From Paramecium pentaurelia (lineage: Eukaryota > Ciliophora > Oligohymenophorea > Peniculida > Parameciidae): a stretch of 64,000 nt of DNA. A program made the position numbers and the translations under genes. Below are positions 25,201-36,038 of this stretch, one piece after another; the stretch's first letter is position 1, and each line of letters begins with the position of its first letter. Location: contig CAJJDO010000114.1 of the NCBI GenBank assembly GCA_905183005.1, forward strand, positions 67,327 to 131,326, read 5' to 3'. The notes under the pieces were generated by a model. The model was given only the letters and a program-made list of their open reading frames with translations, made no database searches and was not told where the DNA came from.

Positions 25201-27999
25201 AAAATCAAGAGATACTTACTTGACTGAACATTTTGGTTCAGTTACAACTCCAATACATTTAATAGTTTAATCTATTCCTTCTTCAGTCTTAAGTGTTATC
25301 TTTTCTTCTTCAGTTCTAGTTGTTGCTGCTGTATATTATTATTATAATTATCCAGATGTTTAGATTACATTTTATTATTGATTGTTTGCCAAAGATGGAC
25401 GATATATTATTTAACATTCTAAATATTTTCCAAATGGTACAACACCTTCTTCTGGTTTAACAGAAAATGTTTTTTTATCTGATGTTATCCATTTAAATTT
25501 GGCATCAGCATTTCCATTATTTGTTAATCTCAAAATTTCCATTGTTTCCATTTCTCCATTGTCTTCTGTAAAAGTTAATTTTACTTATTATCTACTCATT
25601 TCTAATTAAACTTTTTCTATTGTAACTGATACTTATATTTCAAAAACATGTTTTTCATTTATTATATATTTCAAATGTGATTTTAATTATCCTAATTACC
25701 TAGAATTCACACATACATCAAATCCTGCTGTTTATCCACTTGGTATTATTTATGGTTTCATATATGATTAAGCAAAGTCTTCTCTATCTGAATATATTCT
25801 AACAGATATTGAACTTCTTAATTCATTTCTAACATAAAAATATTTTGTAGCTAAAGATTTAATATAGATATTTCCAAATTCAATTTTAACTGGACCAGCA
25901 CTTATTTTTAATAATTATTCAGCTGTTAATTCACATGAAGTATCTCTAATTTCACTATGAGTTTTAGGTTCATTAGGAAATTTCTTCTTTGGAACTGTTT
26001 TTGGATCAGGATCAAAAGGTTTTATTACATTACCTTCTTTTACTCTTGTTATTGGTTCATAATGATATATTGGTTTTGTAACAAATAAAGATTCATTAGC
26101 ATCAGGTAGATTCAAATCCTATTCATAACCATCTTCATGCATTCCTACAACAAATTCATAATCTATAGGAGGTTCTGGTTTTTCTTCATCTGTTGCTTAT
26201 TATTTTTTCTTCTATAAAAGTAATGATTCATTTTTTATTGAATTTAATTTCTCTGTCATCTAATTGAATTTTAATTTAATCATTTATTCTTTCTCTTTCT
26301 TAATCCTTTAAGCTCTATGTCCTTTCAAATATTCATTATATTTCTCTTTATTTTTTAATTTCAATTCATCAATCTTATCCAAACTTTATTGAGCTACAGA
26401 AACCATTGAACGTGATAAATCAAAAGTTTAAACTTTATCAGTCTAAGTCTTAACTATACCTGAAATAGATCGATCCTTTGTAATATCGAAATCTTAAGGT
26501 TGACATTCTGGTCCTCTTTTATATTATGGTTTTGGTAATATTTATTAACAAGTACCTGTAACTTTTATTGGTATTTTGAACACTCCACCAAGTAATTCTG
26601 CATTCAAAGTACTAACAAATTATCCAATATGTTTAGGTCTGAAACTTACCCAAAAATTCACTTTCTCAGATTAACTTAAAGTTTTAATAGGTGGACTTAC
26701 AGTAAAATAGGGAATAGTTGGAAAAGATATAAGGATTGGTAAATCTTAAGATAAATTTTGAACTTCAAAAACCATATCCTTTTGTTAATTTGCTCCACAT
26801 TATCCAAATTATAATGCTTATATAGGTGGAAATTTAATTTATGGACAAATACAATGTACAGATAAATGATTCATCAATGGTTCATCATCATTAAAATCAA
26901 AGATAGCTGAATATTAAAATTCATCTGGATCCATTCTTCTATCTTAATTCATTGCATATTATTTTGTGCGTATCAATAATTCTTCACTTACTTTTGGTTT
27001 ACATTTAAATATAATAGTTGCTTAAGAATATGATTCAATAGTTCCTTCTTCAGGCCAACATTCCATAATACGTTCAGTTTGTTCTAAACCTAATTCTGCT
27101 GGAGTTTATAATTTCAATGTTTCCTCTCTTTCATGTAAACCCTTTTTCAATTTTACATTAAATTTCTGTTATTTTGGAGTATTATTCACTAAATAAACCT
27201 CAATTTGTTTTTGTTATCCATAATAAATTGTACCAAAATCAAAATGATTATTCTGAGTTCCACTTTAATCAATTAAGAATCGTGTAAATTCTATTGAAGT
27301 AGCATTAATATCAATTGGATTCTTAAGACTTAATCCACTAACTTAACCATCAGCAATCACTTCTACTATGCCTCTAAAGATACCTGCATCTTTAGGTTTA
27401 TAAAAGACTGAAACTGAAAATTCTTCACCTGGTGCTAATGTAAATGAATTAGGATCTATTCGAAAATCTGGTAATTTCTCTAATTTTAATTCAACCTTTC
27501 CAGGTGCCTTTCCTTCATTCTTAAAATGAATTTTATCCATCTTCTCTTTTCCCATTCGAACGAATCCCAAGTTTATGAAGGGTTCATAGATTATACTTAA
27601 TTAGTATAATTCCATACGCTGCTTATGCTGGGAATGCATGTAATGGAATATCGACACTATACTAACCATCAGTTACGATCTTCAAACTGTCTGAGTAACT
27701 CTCTAGATTAGCTGTTTCAAACGTTACAATGAGTTTCATTGATAGTCCTGCTGCTATAGCCCTTAAAAATTAAAATTCCTTAATTACCCTTGCATTTCAT
27801 AATCACATCTAAAATTTGAATGAGGTTGAAAAACTCTAATCCTACGAGCTGTTTGTGTTAGATTTCTAACAAAAACTGTTATTTCATATGTCTAATTGAT
27901 TTAAATATCTTTAAATATTATCTCACTTGGAACAACCTCAATTGGAGCACCTGATGAGAGTTGTTTAATTTTTGAAGAATTCAGGCTGCTTTTATTCAT
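19284..27999 (-). CDS. CFAP47: CFAP47-like giant ciliary protein, 2879 aa
   Basis: One gene of four exons, read minus from ATG 27999 to TGA 19284-19286. Introns: 27762-27787 (26), 27596-27617 (22) and 19822-19849 (28); exons total 2880 codons. The protein is a string of ASH/MSP/Ig-like beta domains (blocks such as FDFGTIYYGQQKQIEVYL, FRIDPNSFTLAPGEEFSV, FDFGNVTTLGTSNQMLL) typical of Hydin-type axonemal proteins. A calponin-homology-like region lies near residues 1580-1700 (KRIKNFDLDFKDSTLIADTL). The order of N-terminal beta domains, a charged coil, the CH region, more beta domains and a C-terminal YLIKGILPKYIPP element matches CFAP47, a central-apparatus protein needed for ciliary and sperm motility. 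Vertebrate CFAP47 is about 3000 residues, so this looks full length. Orthology rests on domain order recognised by eye. Confidence 0.85.
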
Positions 28000-29269
28000 T
28001 TATAAAATAATATATTATTATTTCAATATTAAATGTAAAATCTCAAACATATTAAAAATGTAATCATCTAACAAGTCTATAACATAGGATTAATAAATAT
28101 AGTAATTAAAAATGATTTATTAGATTTCAGAACTAATTTCAATGATATAGTTGATAATTTTCATATTAATAATTATCTGAAATCAGCATGCTTAATTATG
28201 ATGTAAGATATTGAAATTAAATAATCTTAATGATTCACTATAAACATAAACAATGAGTTATCAAGAAATGGCTTACAACATTTTATTCATTATTATAATC
28301 TAAAGAATATAGTCTTACTTGTAGGTAGAATTATCTTCTCTTACTTATCAAATATCATAGTTAATTTAAAAATTGGGAAAATGATAGTGTAGATTAGACC
28401 TTTTGTAGGAGGAAGCAAAAATTGTAAAAATTGATCTGAAAAACAAAACTTTAAAGAGATTGAAATATTATATTAGAATAAATAGTTTAAAGTAAGGTAA
28501 TACCAATATAATAATGAAAAATTTAACTTATATAATAAGGAAGAATTTCATTGTGATAATAAATAGTAGATCAAAAGAAATGTGATTCTAAATTTTTTGA
28601 GCAACTATTAGTCTGTGTGATTTTTGGAAATAAGCTAGATTATGCTAACATTAATGATTAACCAATTTTATAATAGTTTTTCCATAAATTGAAATTAATT
28701 GAGATATAAATTTTATTTAAGGAGCTTGTCATTGAGTTTAAGATGAAAAATTAAGACAGTTTATTCAGTTGACAAGATAATATTTATCATATTTTTTGAA
28801 CTTGAATATTAAATTAATTTTATTACATAATTAAATTTATAATTAGTTTATTATCATATTTAATATAATAATTGATTTCTAAAATAATGGATTATGAACC
28901 TTTTTTTTGGATTATTTATTATCAGATCTAAATTACAAATTTAATATTATACTTAATTTATTATAAACTAATTACAAATTTAATTATGTAATTACACTTC
29001 TATATTATTTATATATCCATTTTAAATAAAAAGAATTTATATTATTAATCATCATTATATATGAGGAAGCTATTAATTTAACAAAAATGCTGATTTAACT
29101 TTGGAAATATATATTTTGACATTTTTTAGAAAACAAAAATTGGTATTAAAGATTTGATTAGCAGTTTCAATAAAAACAATTAGATTTATAATTGATTTAG
29201 ACCCAACTTTAAAGATATTTTGATCAGATTTTTATTACAATGATATTTGAATAAAATTAATTAAAATAT
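28000..29269. other. 1.27-kb AT-rich gap with one weak decayed frame
   Basis: Lies between two divergent genes (CFAP47-like minus, CDPK plus) and should hold their promoters. The only candidate coding trace is a plus-strand frame from ATG 28253 that meets TGA at 28382-28384, then stays open in the same frame through a helical stretch (RLDLLQEEAKIVKIDLKNK) to TGA 28583-28585. No intron removes the first TGA cleanly. It may be a decayed gene or chance. The rest shows nothing. Confidence 0.35.
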
Positions 29270-30874
29270 ATGGACAACAACATAGTTATTAAGAAATAGT
29301 GGTTTATTAAGTCTTAGTAAAGTAAAATTGAAGATGCCTATGAGTTTGATCATAAAAAAGTACTTTGATTTATAATATTTAATAGTTACTTGGACAAGGT
29401 ACTTATGGTCAGGTTGTTAAAGCTAAACTCAAAGGATCAAAATAATAAAGAGCTATTAAGATTATTCCTAAGAATAAGGTTAGAAATCCAGAACGTTTTA
29501 GAAGAGAAATTGAAATCATGCGTAATTTGGTATGCTGAATTTTTAATCATAAGGATCATCCCAATATTATTAAATTGTTTGAAACTTTTGAAGATGCTAG
29601 AAATGTATATTTAGTTATGGAGTAAGTGAATTTTGCTTATTATTTTATAGACTTTGTGAAGGAGGTGAACTTTTTGATAGAATCATTGATAAGGGTCATT
29701 TTTCAGAAAATGAAGCTAAAATCATATTCCTATAAATAATGCAAGCTGTCAATTATTGTCATCAAAATGGAATTTGTCATAGAGATTTAAAGCCTGAAAA
29801 CTTTTTAATGCTTACTAAAGCAGATGATTCACCTCTTAAAGTTATTGATTTTGGACTTTCAGTTATTTTTCATGACAATCATGTTGAAAAGCTTAATTAA
29901 GGGAAAGTGAGTATGACTACAAGAGCTGGAACACCTTATTACATATCTCCTGAAATTTTAGATGGAAAATATGATGAATCATGTGATATTTGGTCTGCAG
30001 GAGTTATTTTATATATACTCATTTCAGGAGTACCTCCTTTCTATGGGAATACTGATCCTGAAATTTTGGATGCTGTCAAAAAAGGTGTATTTACATTCAA
30101 TAGTAATAAATTTAATGATTAATAAAATTAGTTCCTGAATTCAAAAAGGTATCAGATAGTTGTAAAGACTTGATTTCAAAAATGATTTGTAAACCTGAGA
30201 AACGTATAAAATCACATGATGTATTGACACATCCATGGATGAAATAATAACATCCTGCTGGTTCATTTTTAAGTGTTAACTATTAATCATTAAAAAACTT
30301 TACGAATTTTAATAAATTAAAAAAAGTTATAACTTTATTTTATTATTGTAGGTTACATTAACTTATATTGCATCATAATTATCAGAATAAGAAATAACTG
30401 AATTAGGGAAGTTATTTAAACAATTAGATAAAAATGGTGATGGTGTATTGACAATGGAAGAATTAACTCATGGATTAACTGGGTTAAAGAAAGAATCATA
30501 GAATGAAATAATGGGAGTAATTAAAAGTATAGATACTGATGGTTCTGGTGCTGTAAATTATACAGGTTTATAATAATCATATTAATTTTTATTAGAGTTC
30601 TTAGCTGCTACTATAGAGAAAAGTGTTTATATGAAATAAGAGAAATTGTTTTAAGCATTTAAAATGTTTGATTTAGATGGAAGTGGTAAAATATCAAGAG
30701 ATGAATTAAAATAAGTATTAGGAAGTATATTAATTTAATAAATTATATTTAGATAATAATCCTGGTTTCGATGATAATGCATTGAAAGCTTTGGTAAAAG
30801 ATGCAGATAAAGATGGAGATGGTGAGATTGATTACAATGAATTTATAGAGATGATGGATAAAATGAAGTCATGA
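29270..30874 (+). CDS. Calcium-dependent protein kinase (CDPK)
   Basis: 470-residue kinase fused to four EF hands, the classic CDPK layout of ciliates, apicomplexans and plants. Seven introns: 29360-29385, 29530-29553, 29622-29650, 30103-30131, 30326-30351, 30566-30595 and 30725-30752 (24-30 bases); every junction was checked by frame, and exons total 471 codons. Kinase motifs: LLGQGTYGQVVKAK, AIKII, MELCEGGELFD, CHRDLKPENF, VIDFGLS, GTPYYISPEI, DIWSAGVILY. After an autoinhibitory-type linker come EF loops DKNGDGVLTMEE, DTDGSGAVNYTE, DLDGSGKISRDE and DKDGDGEIDYNE, all with intact Ca2+ ligands. No N-terminal Gly-Cys motif is seen (MDNNIVIKK), so membrane anchoring is not predicted. It should couple Ca2+ entry to phosphorylation. 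Confidence 0.96.
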
Positions 30875-31036
30875 ATAATATTATAAATATTAAATTATTA
30901 TGGGAGATATCTCATATTTATTGAATTATATTAATTATTTACACTAAAAATTGTGTAAACTTTCTCTCTAAAAAATTTACAATTATAAAAATAAATAAAC
31001 ATTATCAATATTTTAATTTTAATTATTTTTTTATTA

Positions 31037-31504
31037 ATGAAAACTCCAGAAATACCTTATGAATTCTTTACAGATGAATAGAAATAATATTTAGATATGC
31101 TTGTTAAATTTTCAGGTCGAACTTAACGTACTCGTCTTGTTTCAAGTTAAGCTATTCCTAGCAAGAAATATGTACTAATAAATTGTATTTAGCAATTCCT
31201 CAAAAATAATTTTATTCTGATGTCAGCAGATGAATAGTATGATTTTAATCAAGCAGACAAAGTGCTTTCAGAGTAGACAACTTTTGGTGCTCTAATTGGA
31301 TTTGGTATTTCAACTATTACAATGCTTTACTTTGTTAATTCTAGACCATTACATAAAAAACTTTATGGAGAAATGTTCACTAGTGGTATTCTAGGTTTAG
31401 TGTTTGGCTTATCATACTATCAATATCATAATTATCAATATAGAGAGAAAATTCATTAAATGTATGTCAAGTTGTTGGCCACAAAAAAATTAGGGAGAAT
31501 ATGA
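31037..31504 (+). CDS. Small two-helix membrane protein, 155 aa
   Basis: Unrecognised. ATG 31037 to TGA 31502-31504. The N-terminal half is soluble; the C-terminal half holds two hydrophobic helices (TTFGALIGFGISTITMLYF and MFTSGILGLVFGLSYYQY) separated by a short basic loop, then a basic tail. A 21-base segment at 31172-31192 (GTACTA...TTTAG) has intron form, is in frame and is stop-free, so the product may be 148 residues. A glycine-rich hairpin like this occurs in several mitochondrial and endomembrane proteins. It sits between the CDPK and phosphatase genes on the same strand. Confidence 0.7.
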
Positions 31505-31554
31505 GAATATATTTAATTAAACAGACTTTTTTAATTTAACAAAATTTAAATTGA

Positions 31555-33320
31555 ATGCAACGAGTACAGCAATATATACAACGACCAGTAATATAAGATT
31601 CTTTTCGATAATCCTTTAAATAAACATCAAATAAGGAAAACTGTTGTACTCAAATATAAAAGCAAAAACCTATCTAAGCATACCATTAATATTAATCTAC
31701 TTAAATACTTCAAAAACCTGACATACGTCCAAGTTCATCATAACCTAGATAATCATCTATTTAAGCAGTTCCAAGACCATCTTCAGCCTCTAATGATAAA
31801 AGGGCTTTTTCAAATTAGAAATAACCATGCAGATCTTCATTCAAAGAATTGAAAAATTCAACATACATTTAAGCATAATAAGCTACTCCATAATCTAGAT
31901 ACTATTCATTAAAATAGGTTCCAGATACTAATTTTATGAAATGTTCATCAGATCAATAATTACCAAAAAAATAAATTGATTAAAAAGAGTATAATAAATT
32001 GCATGAGAAATTGCTATTCTTGGAAAATAAAATAAATAATATTAAATCTAACATAGAAATCAGTAATTCTTAATTATAAAAACAATCTGAAAAATCAAAA
32101 TAAAAGCCACTTGGATTAGCAGCTAAATTTTTTCAAAAAAAGGATCCAGAAATCAATGTATCTAAAGGATCAATTACTCCTAAAGAGTTAACTAAATGTT
32201 CAACTTCTTTAAATTTATAAATAAATTAAGCCTTAAAATAGAGTTAAGTAATTAAATAACAAGATCATAAATCAAGTATTAACTTAGATTAATTTGTCAC
32301 TTAAGTTAAATAGATTAAAAAACCTATTTAATAATAATCTTAATTGAGTAGACATTAATCTTTAGATATAAATTAATCCCATAATTAAATAACCAAACCA
32401 ATAATTAATGATAAATCCTATTCATCTCAAAAACCTATTAAAGATGATAATGTATTCTCATCTTTTATCATAGTTTCTATACTATATCTCTAGTGTAGCT
32501 AGATCCATATTTATATAATAAACAAATAAAGTCGATGAAGTTGTTAGAGATCATATAATATAAACTATATAAGTAAATGTCTCTTATTAAAATTAGGGTT
32601 TAGAATATGCTAGTAATCTAACATTAGAATTCTAATAAGATAAAATAGTTAACTTACCTAAAACAACTCATTTTAAAACATTAGTGTTTGATTTAGATGA
32701 AACTTTGATTCATTGTAATGAAAGTGTTGCTGTTCCTGGTGATATTATTTTACCAATAACATTTCCAAATGGAGAAAAAATCTAAGCTTCTATTAATATT
32801 AGACCTTATGCATAATAGATTCTATAAACATTATCTAGACACTTTGAAATTATTGTTTTTACTGCATCACATTCTTGTTATGCTAACATTGTGTTAGACT
32901 ATTTAGATCCAAAGAAATAATGGATAAGTCATAGATTATTTAGAGAACATTGTTTATAAACTGATGAAGGAGCTTATGTTAAAGATTTAAGGTAAAATTT
33001 ACAATTTTAATTTATAGAGTTCTTGGCAATAGAAAGATGTCAAATATTTTATTAATTGATAATGCAAGTTATTCATTTGGATAATAAATTGACAATGGTG
33101 TACCTATTATTGCTTTTTATGATAATAAATAGGATTAGGTAATGAATATTAATTAATCTATTAGGAATTACTTTATCTACAAAATTACTTAATGAAATTC
33201 AGATTAGTAACAGATGTTAAAGAATTGAATTCTTAGTTATTAAAGATAAGTTCATTCATAAACTATTAAGATCCAAAAATGCTATTGTAAGAATTATTTC
33301 CTTAACAAATACCAAAATGA
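31555..33320 (+). CDS. SCP/FCP1-like phosphatase with long Gln-rich leader
   Basis: 563-residue protein. The first 300 residues are Gln/Ser/Asn-rich and disordered with a short coiled region. The C-terminal 230 residues are a NIF-type phosphatase: VFDLDETLIHC (catalytic DxDxT), RPYAQQILQTLSRHFEI, VFTASHSCYANIVLDYLDP, then LIDNASYSFGQQIDNGVPI. Introns: 32452-32473 (22), 32992-33017 (26) and 33139-33164 (26); exons total 564 codons with TGA 33318-33320. This family removes phosphate from Ser/Thr in proteins such as the RNA polymerase II tail. It is a paralogue at family level of the gene at 841-1830, not a recent tandem copy. It converges on the katanin gene. Confidence 0.92.
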
Positions 33321-33493
33321 GTAGTTAATAATTTAATTTGTTTTTAAATTATATACACATTTCTCTTTTGTTTATGAATCAATTTAATAATTAATTTAAT
33401 TATATAAAACAAATAATAAAAACTAGATGAGGAGAAAATCTTAATATAAACTATTGCCGATAAATTAATGGCTACAATAATTAATTTAAAATA

Positions 33494-34764
33494 TCAACCA
33501 GCACCAAAGTCTTTCATCCAATTTTCATATTCCTTTAAGTATTCTGTTGAAACAGATTTATTAACTATCTTCAATGCTTCATCAAAATCTTTCTATTCTA
33601 AAGGAACATCTACAACATCTTAAAGATGAATAATTTAAAATACTTGAAATATCTTCATATTTTTATTATAATTTTTAGAATCCTCCTTCTTCCTTTAATT
33701 TTCTTCTCATTGGCAACATTGAAGCTTCTCTGCAAACATTAGCTATATCTGCACCTGAATAACCTTCGCATTTTTTAACTAATTAATCCCAATTAATATT
33801 TGGTGACAACTTTAGAGAATTTAAATTTATTTCAAAAAGTAATTTTCTTCCTGTATCACTTGGCAAAGGTATATCTATTATAATTATTGTATTTTTACAT
33901 ATTCTTCTTTCAAGTCTTCTTATAAGAGCTTCATCAAGATCCCATGGACGATTTGTAGCTGCTAAACACATTACTGTTTTTCTTTCTTCTCCAGAACTAG
34001 CAGCACCAGAAACTCCATCCATTTCAATTAACATTTATGTTTTAACTCTAAGAATTTAAATTTATATTATACTTTCTAGCTGAATCTCCATCATTATCTC
34101 CTCTTTTAGAACCTAAAGCATCAATTTCATCAAAGAATATTGTACTAGGTGCATAAAATTTAGCCATTTCAAATAATAGTCTAACTAATTTTTCAGATTC
34201 CCCTTTCCATTTACTTGCTAAAGTACAAGCAGAAACATTGAAAAATGTAGTTTTACCAGTTGTAGCCACAGCTTTAGCAAGCATTGTTTTTCCTGTTCCT
34301 GGAGGACCAAATAACAATACTCCTTTACATGGTCTTCTAATTCCTGTAAATATTTGAGGCATAAATATTGGAAGTAACACAGCTTCTTATAATGTATCCT
34401 TAGCTAATTCTAATTCTGCTATTTATTCAAATGAAACATTTGGTGTTAGATCTAGAACCTCTCTTTCAATCATTTAAATTAAATCACTATCTGGACCTCT
34501 TCCATCTGGATAAACATGATCATGGAATGTTTTTCTTTAACCCTCTACTGGTTTCTTTTCTCCAACAGCATTATTTTTCCAAGGCTTATCATATTCTCTT
34601 CTTTAATTATTTTTTTGTTAGGGTTGTTGTGCCTATGCTTTAAAAATATTATTTGATTTTTGATCTTTCTGAGATTGTTTTGGTTTGTCAGCCTTTTTTG
34701 ATGGAGGATCCCAAACATCAGGATCCTTTGCGGGAGGATTATTATTAGTAGGACGCTTATTATA

Positions 34765-34797
<33 letters not shown>

Positions 34798-34834
34798 GAA
34801 ATAATTGCTTGAATTCTGGTTTATGTTATTTCCA

Positions 34835-34865
<31 letters not shown>

Positions 34866-35401
34866 TAGGTTTCTTTCCGTCATTGCCTCCTCTTAATCCA
34901 CCAAAAAATATCTCATCTGGATCTTAAGGCTTCTATTTTGGAGGTGATATTTAAAATTAATTTGCTTTTGATCTTGGAGAAGTATTTTCTCGTTAATGAT
35001 GTTGGAATGGAATTTAATTGAATGGTAATCGAGGTTGTCTGTTGTCTTCATGAAATTCTGGACATTCTTAAACTACTTTAGGTTTTTAAGGTGATGGTTA
35101 TTACTAACCTATCTTATTTAATTCAAAATTACTATTGGGATTGCCTTTCGTAAAATCAAATAAAATTTAAGTTAGATCTAATTCTTCTTTTAAATCATTT
35201 ACAAGTTTGCTCCATTCTTAATATAATAGCTAATCTCCTTAATTTTTTGGCAATTATTGGCTTAGAGTATCAATTTAAGATTTGAATTTCATTATGGCTT
35301 CTGGATATTTCCCTAAATAAGCAAACTCTCTATTTTATATTATTAATTATTTACCTTGCTTCTTTAATGATACCTTTTGCAGATTCTAAAATTGAAGACA
35401 T
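33494..35401 (-). CDS. Katanin p60-like microtubule-severing AAA ATPase
   Basis: 602 residues, read minus from ATG 35401. Introns: 35330-35354 (25), 34048-34072 (25), 33875-33898 (24) and 33619-33643 (25); exons total 603 codons. An N-terminal helical MIT-like domain (about 1-80) binds microtubules in this family. A linker with two poly-Asn tracts follows, then the AAA module from about residue 310: FEQIAELELAKDTLQEAVLL, Walker A GPPGTGKTM, pore-loop WKGESEKLVR, Walker B TIFFDEIDAL, sensor AATNRPWDLDEAL and arginine fingers in RRLERRI. The 24-base intron is stop-free, but its removal restores the family sequence RRIYIPLP. The C-terminal helix ends WMKDFGAG, as in katanin and spastin relatives. 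Katanin severs ciliary and cortical microtubules. Confidence 0.95.
34762..34862. repeat. Two ATT trinucleotide tracts coding poly-Asn
   Basis: Two ATT runs (about 34762-34795 and 34834-34860) within the katanin linker. On the coding strand they are AAT repeats giving Asn runs of about eight to ten residues, outside the folded domains. Confidence 0.85.
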
Positions 35402-36038
35402 TTTTATATTTTTAATAATACAGTTATTATATTAAAAAAGCACTTAATAAAATTCTATACAGAATAATTATTCAAAACATTAATGCTAAAATGAGATTTT
35501 TATAAATACTTTAAAATTGATATCCTTCCAAAATTTGGAAATAATTTTATTTTTACTGGTAATTAAATTTAAATATTTTATCTAAGAAGAATTAATCTGT
35601 GATACTTTTTATAAATTGTATTTCACTTATTGTTAGTAGTATGAAAGAGATAAGTTGCTAAAACTAGCAATTATTTTTTTTTCTCTTTTATTTTCCTCAA
35701 ATTGAACTAAGATTTCCAATATTACTAATTATAAAAATAGAATTTCAATTATAGTTTAACATGTTGAAAAATAAAAGGAATATGAAAATGGTAGGAGAAT
35801 CAAAAAAATTCAAAATTTTTAATGGTAGACATAAATGAAAATGAAAAATGAAGCTTTTTAAACAAAACATTAAATTATGTATTGAAATTGATATTTATAA
35901 TCCTATTTTTTTTTTCTAAATATGCTAAACTTTTAGTAATCTTTACTAGAAAATCATATTTTAGTAGTATATAACGCTGCAAGAGTTCAATTATAAAATT
36001 ATTAAAGTAAAATACTAAATTATATTTATATAGAGATT
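35402..36038. other. Intergenic, nothing recognised (637 bp)
   Basis: AT-rich spacer between two minus-strand genes, holding the promoter of the katanin gene and the 3' flank of the K+ channel gene. Stops occur in all frames and no motif was seen. Confidence 0.5.
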
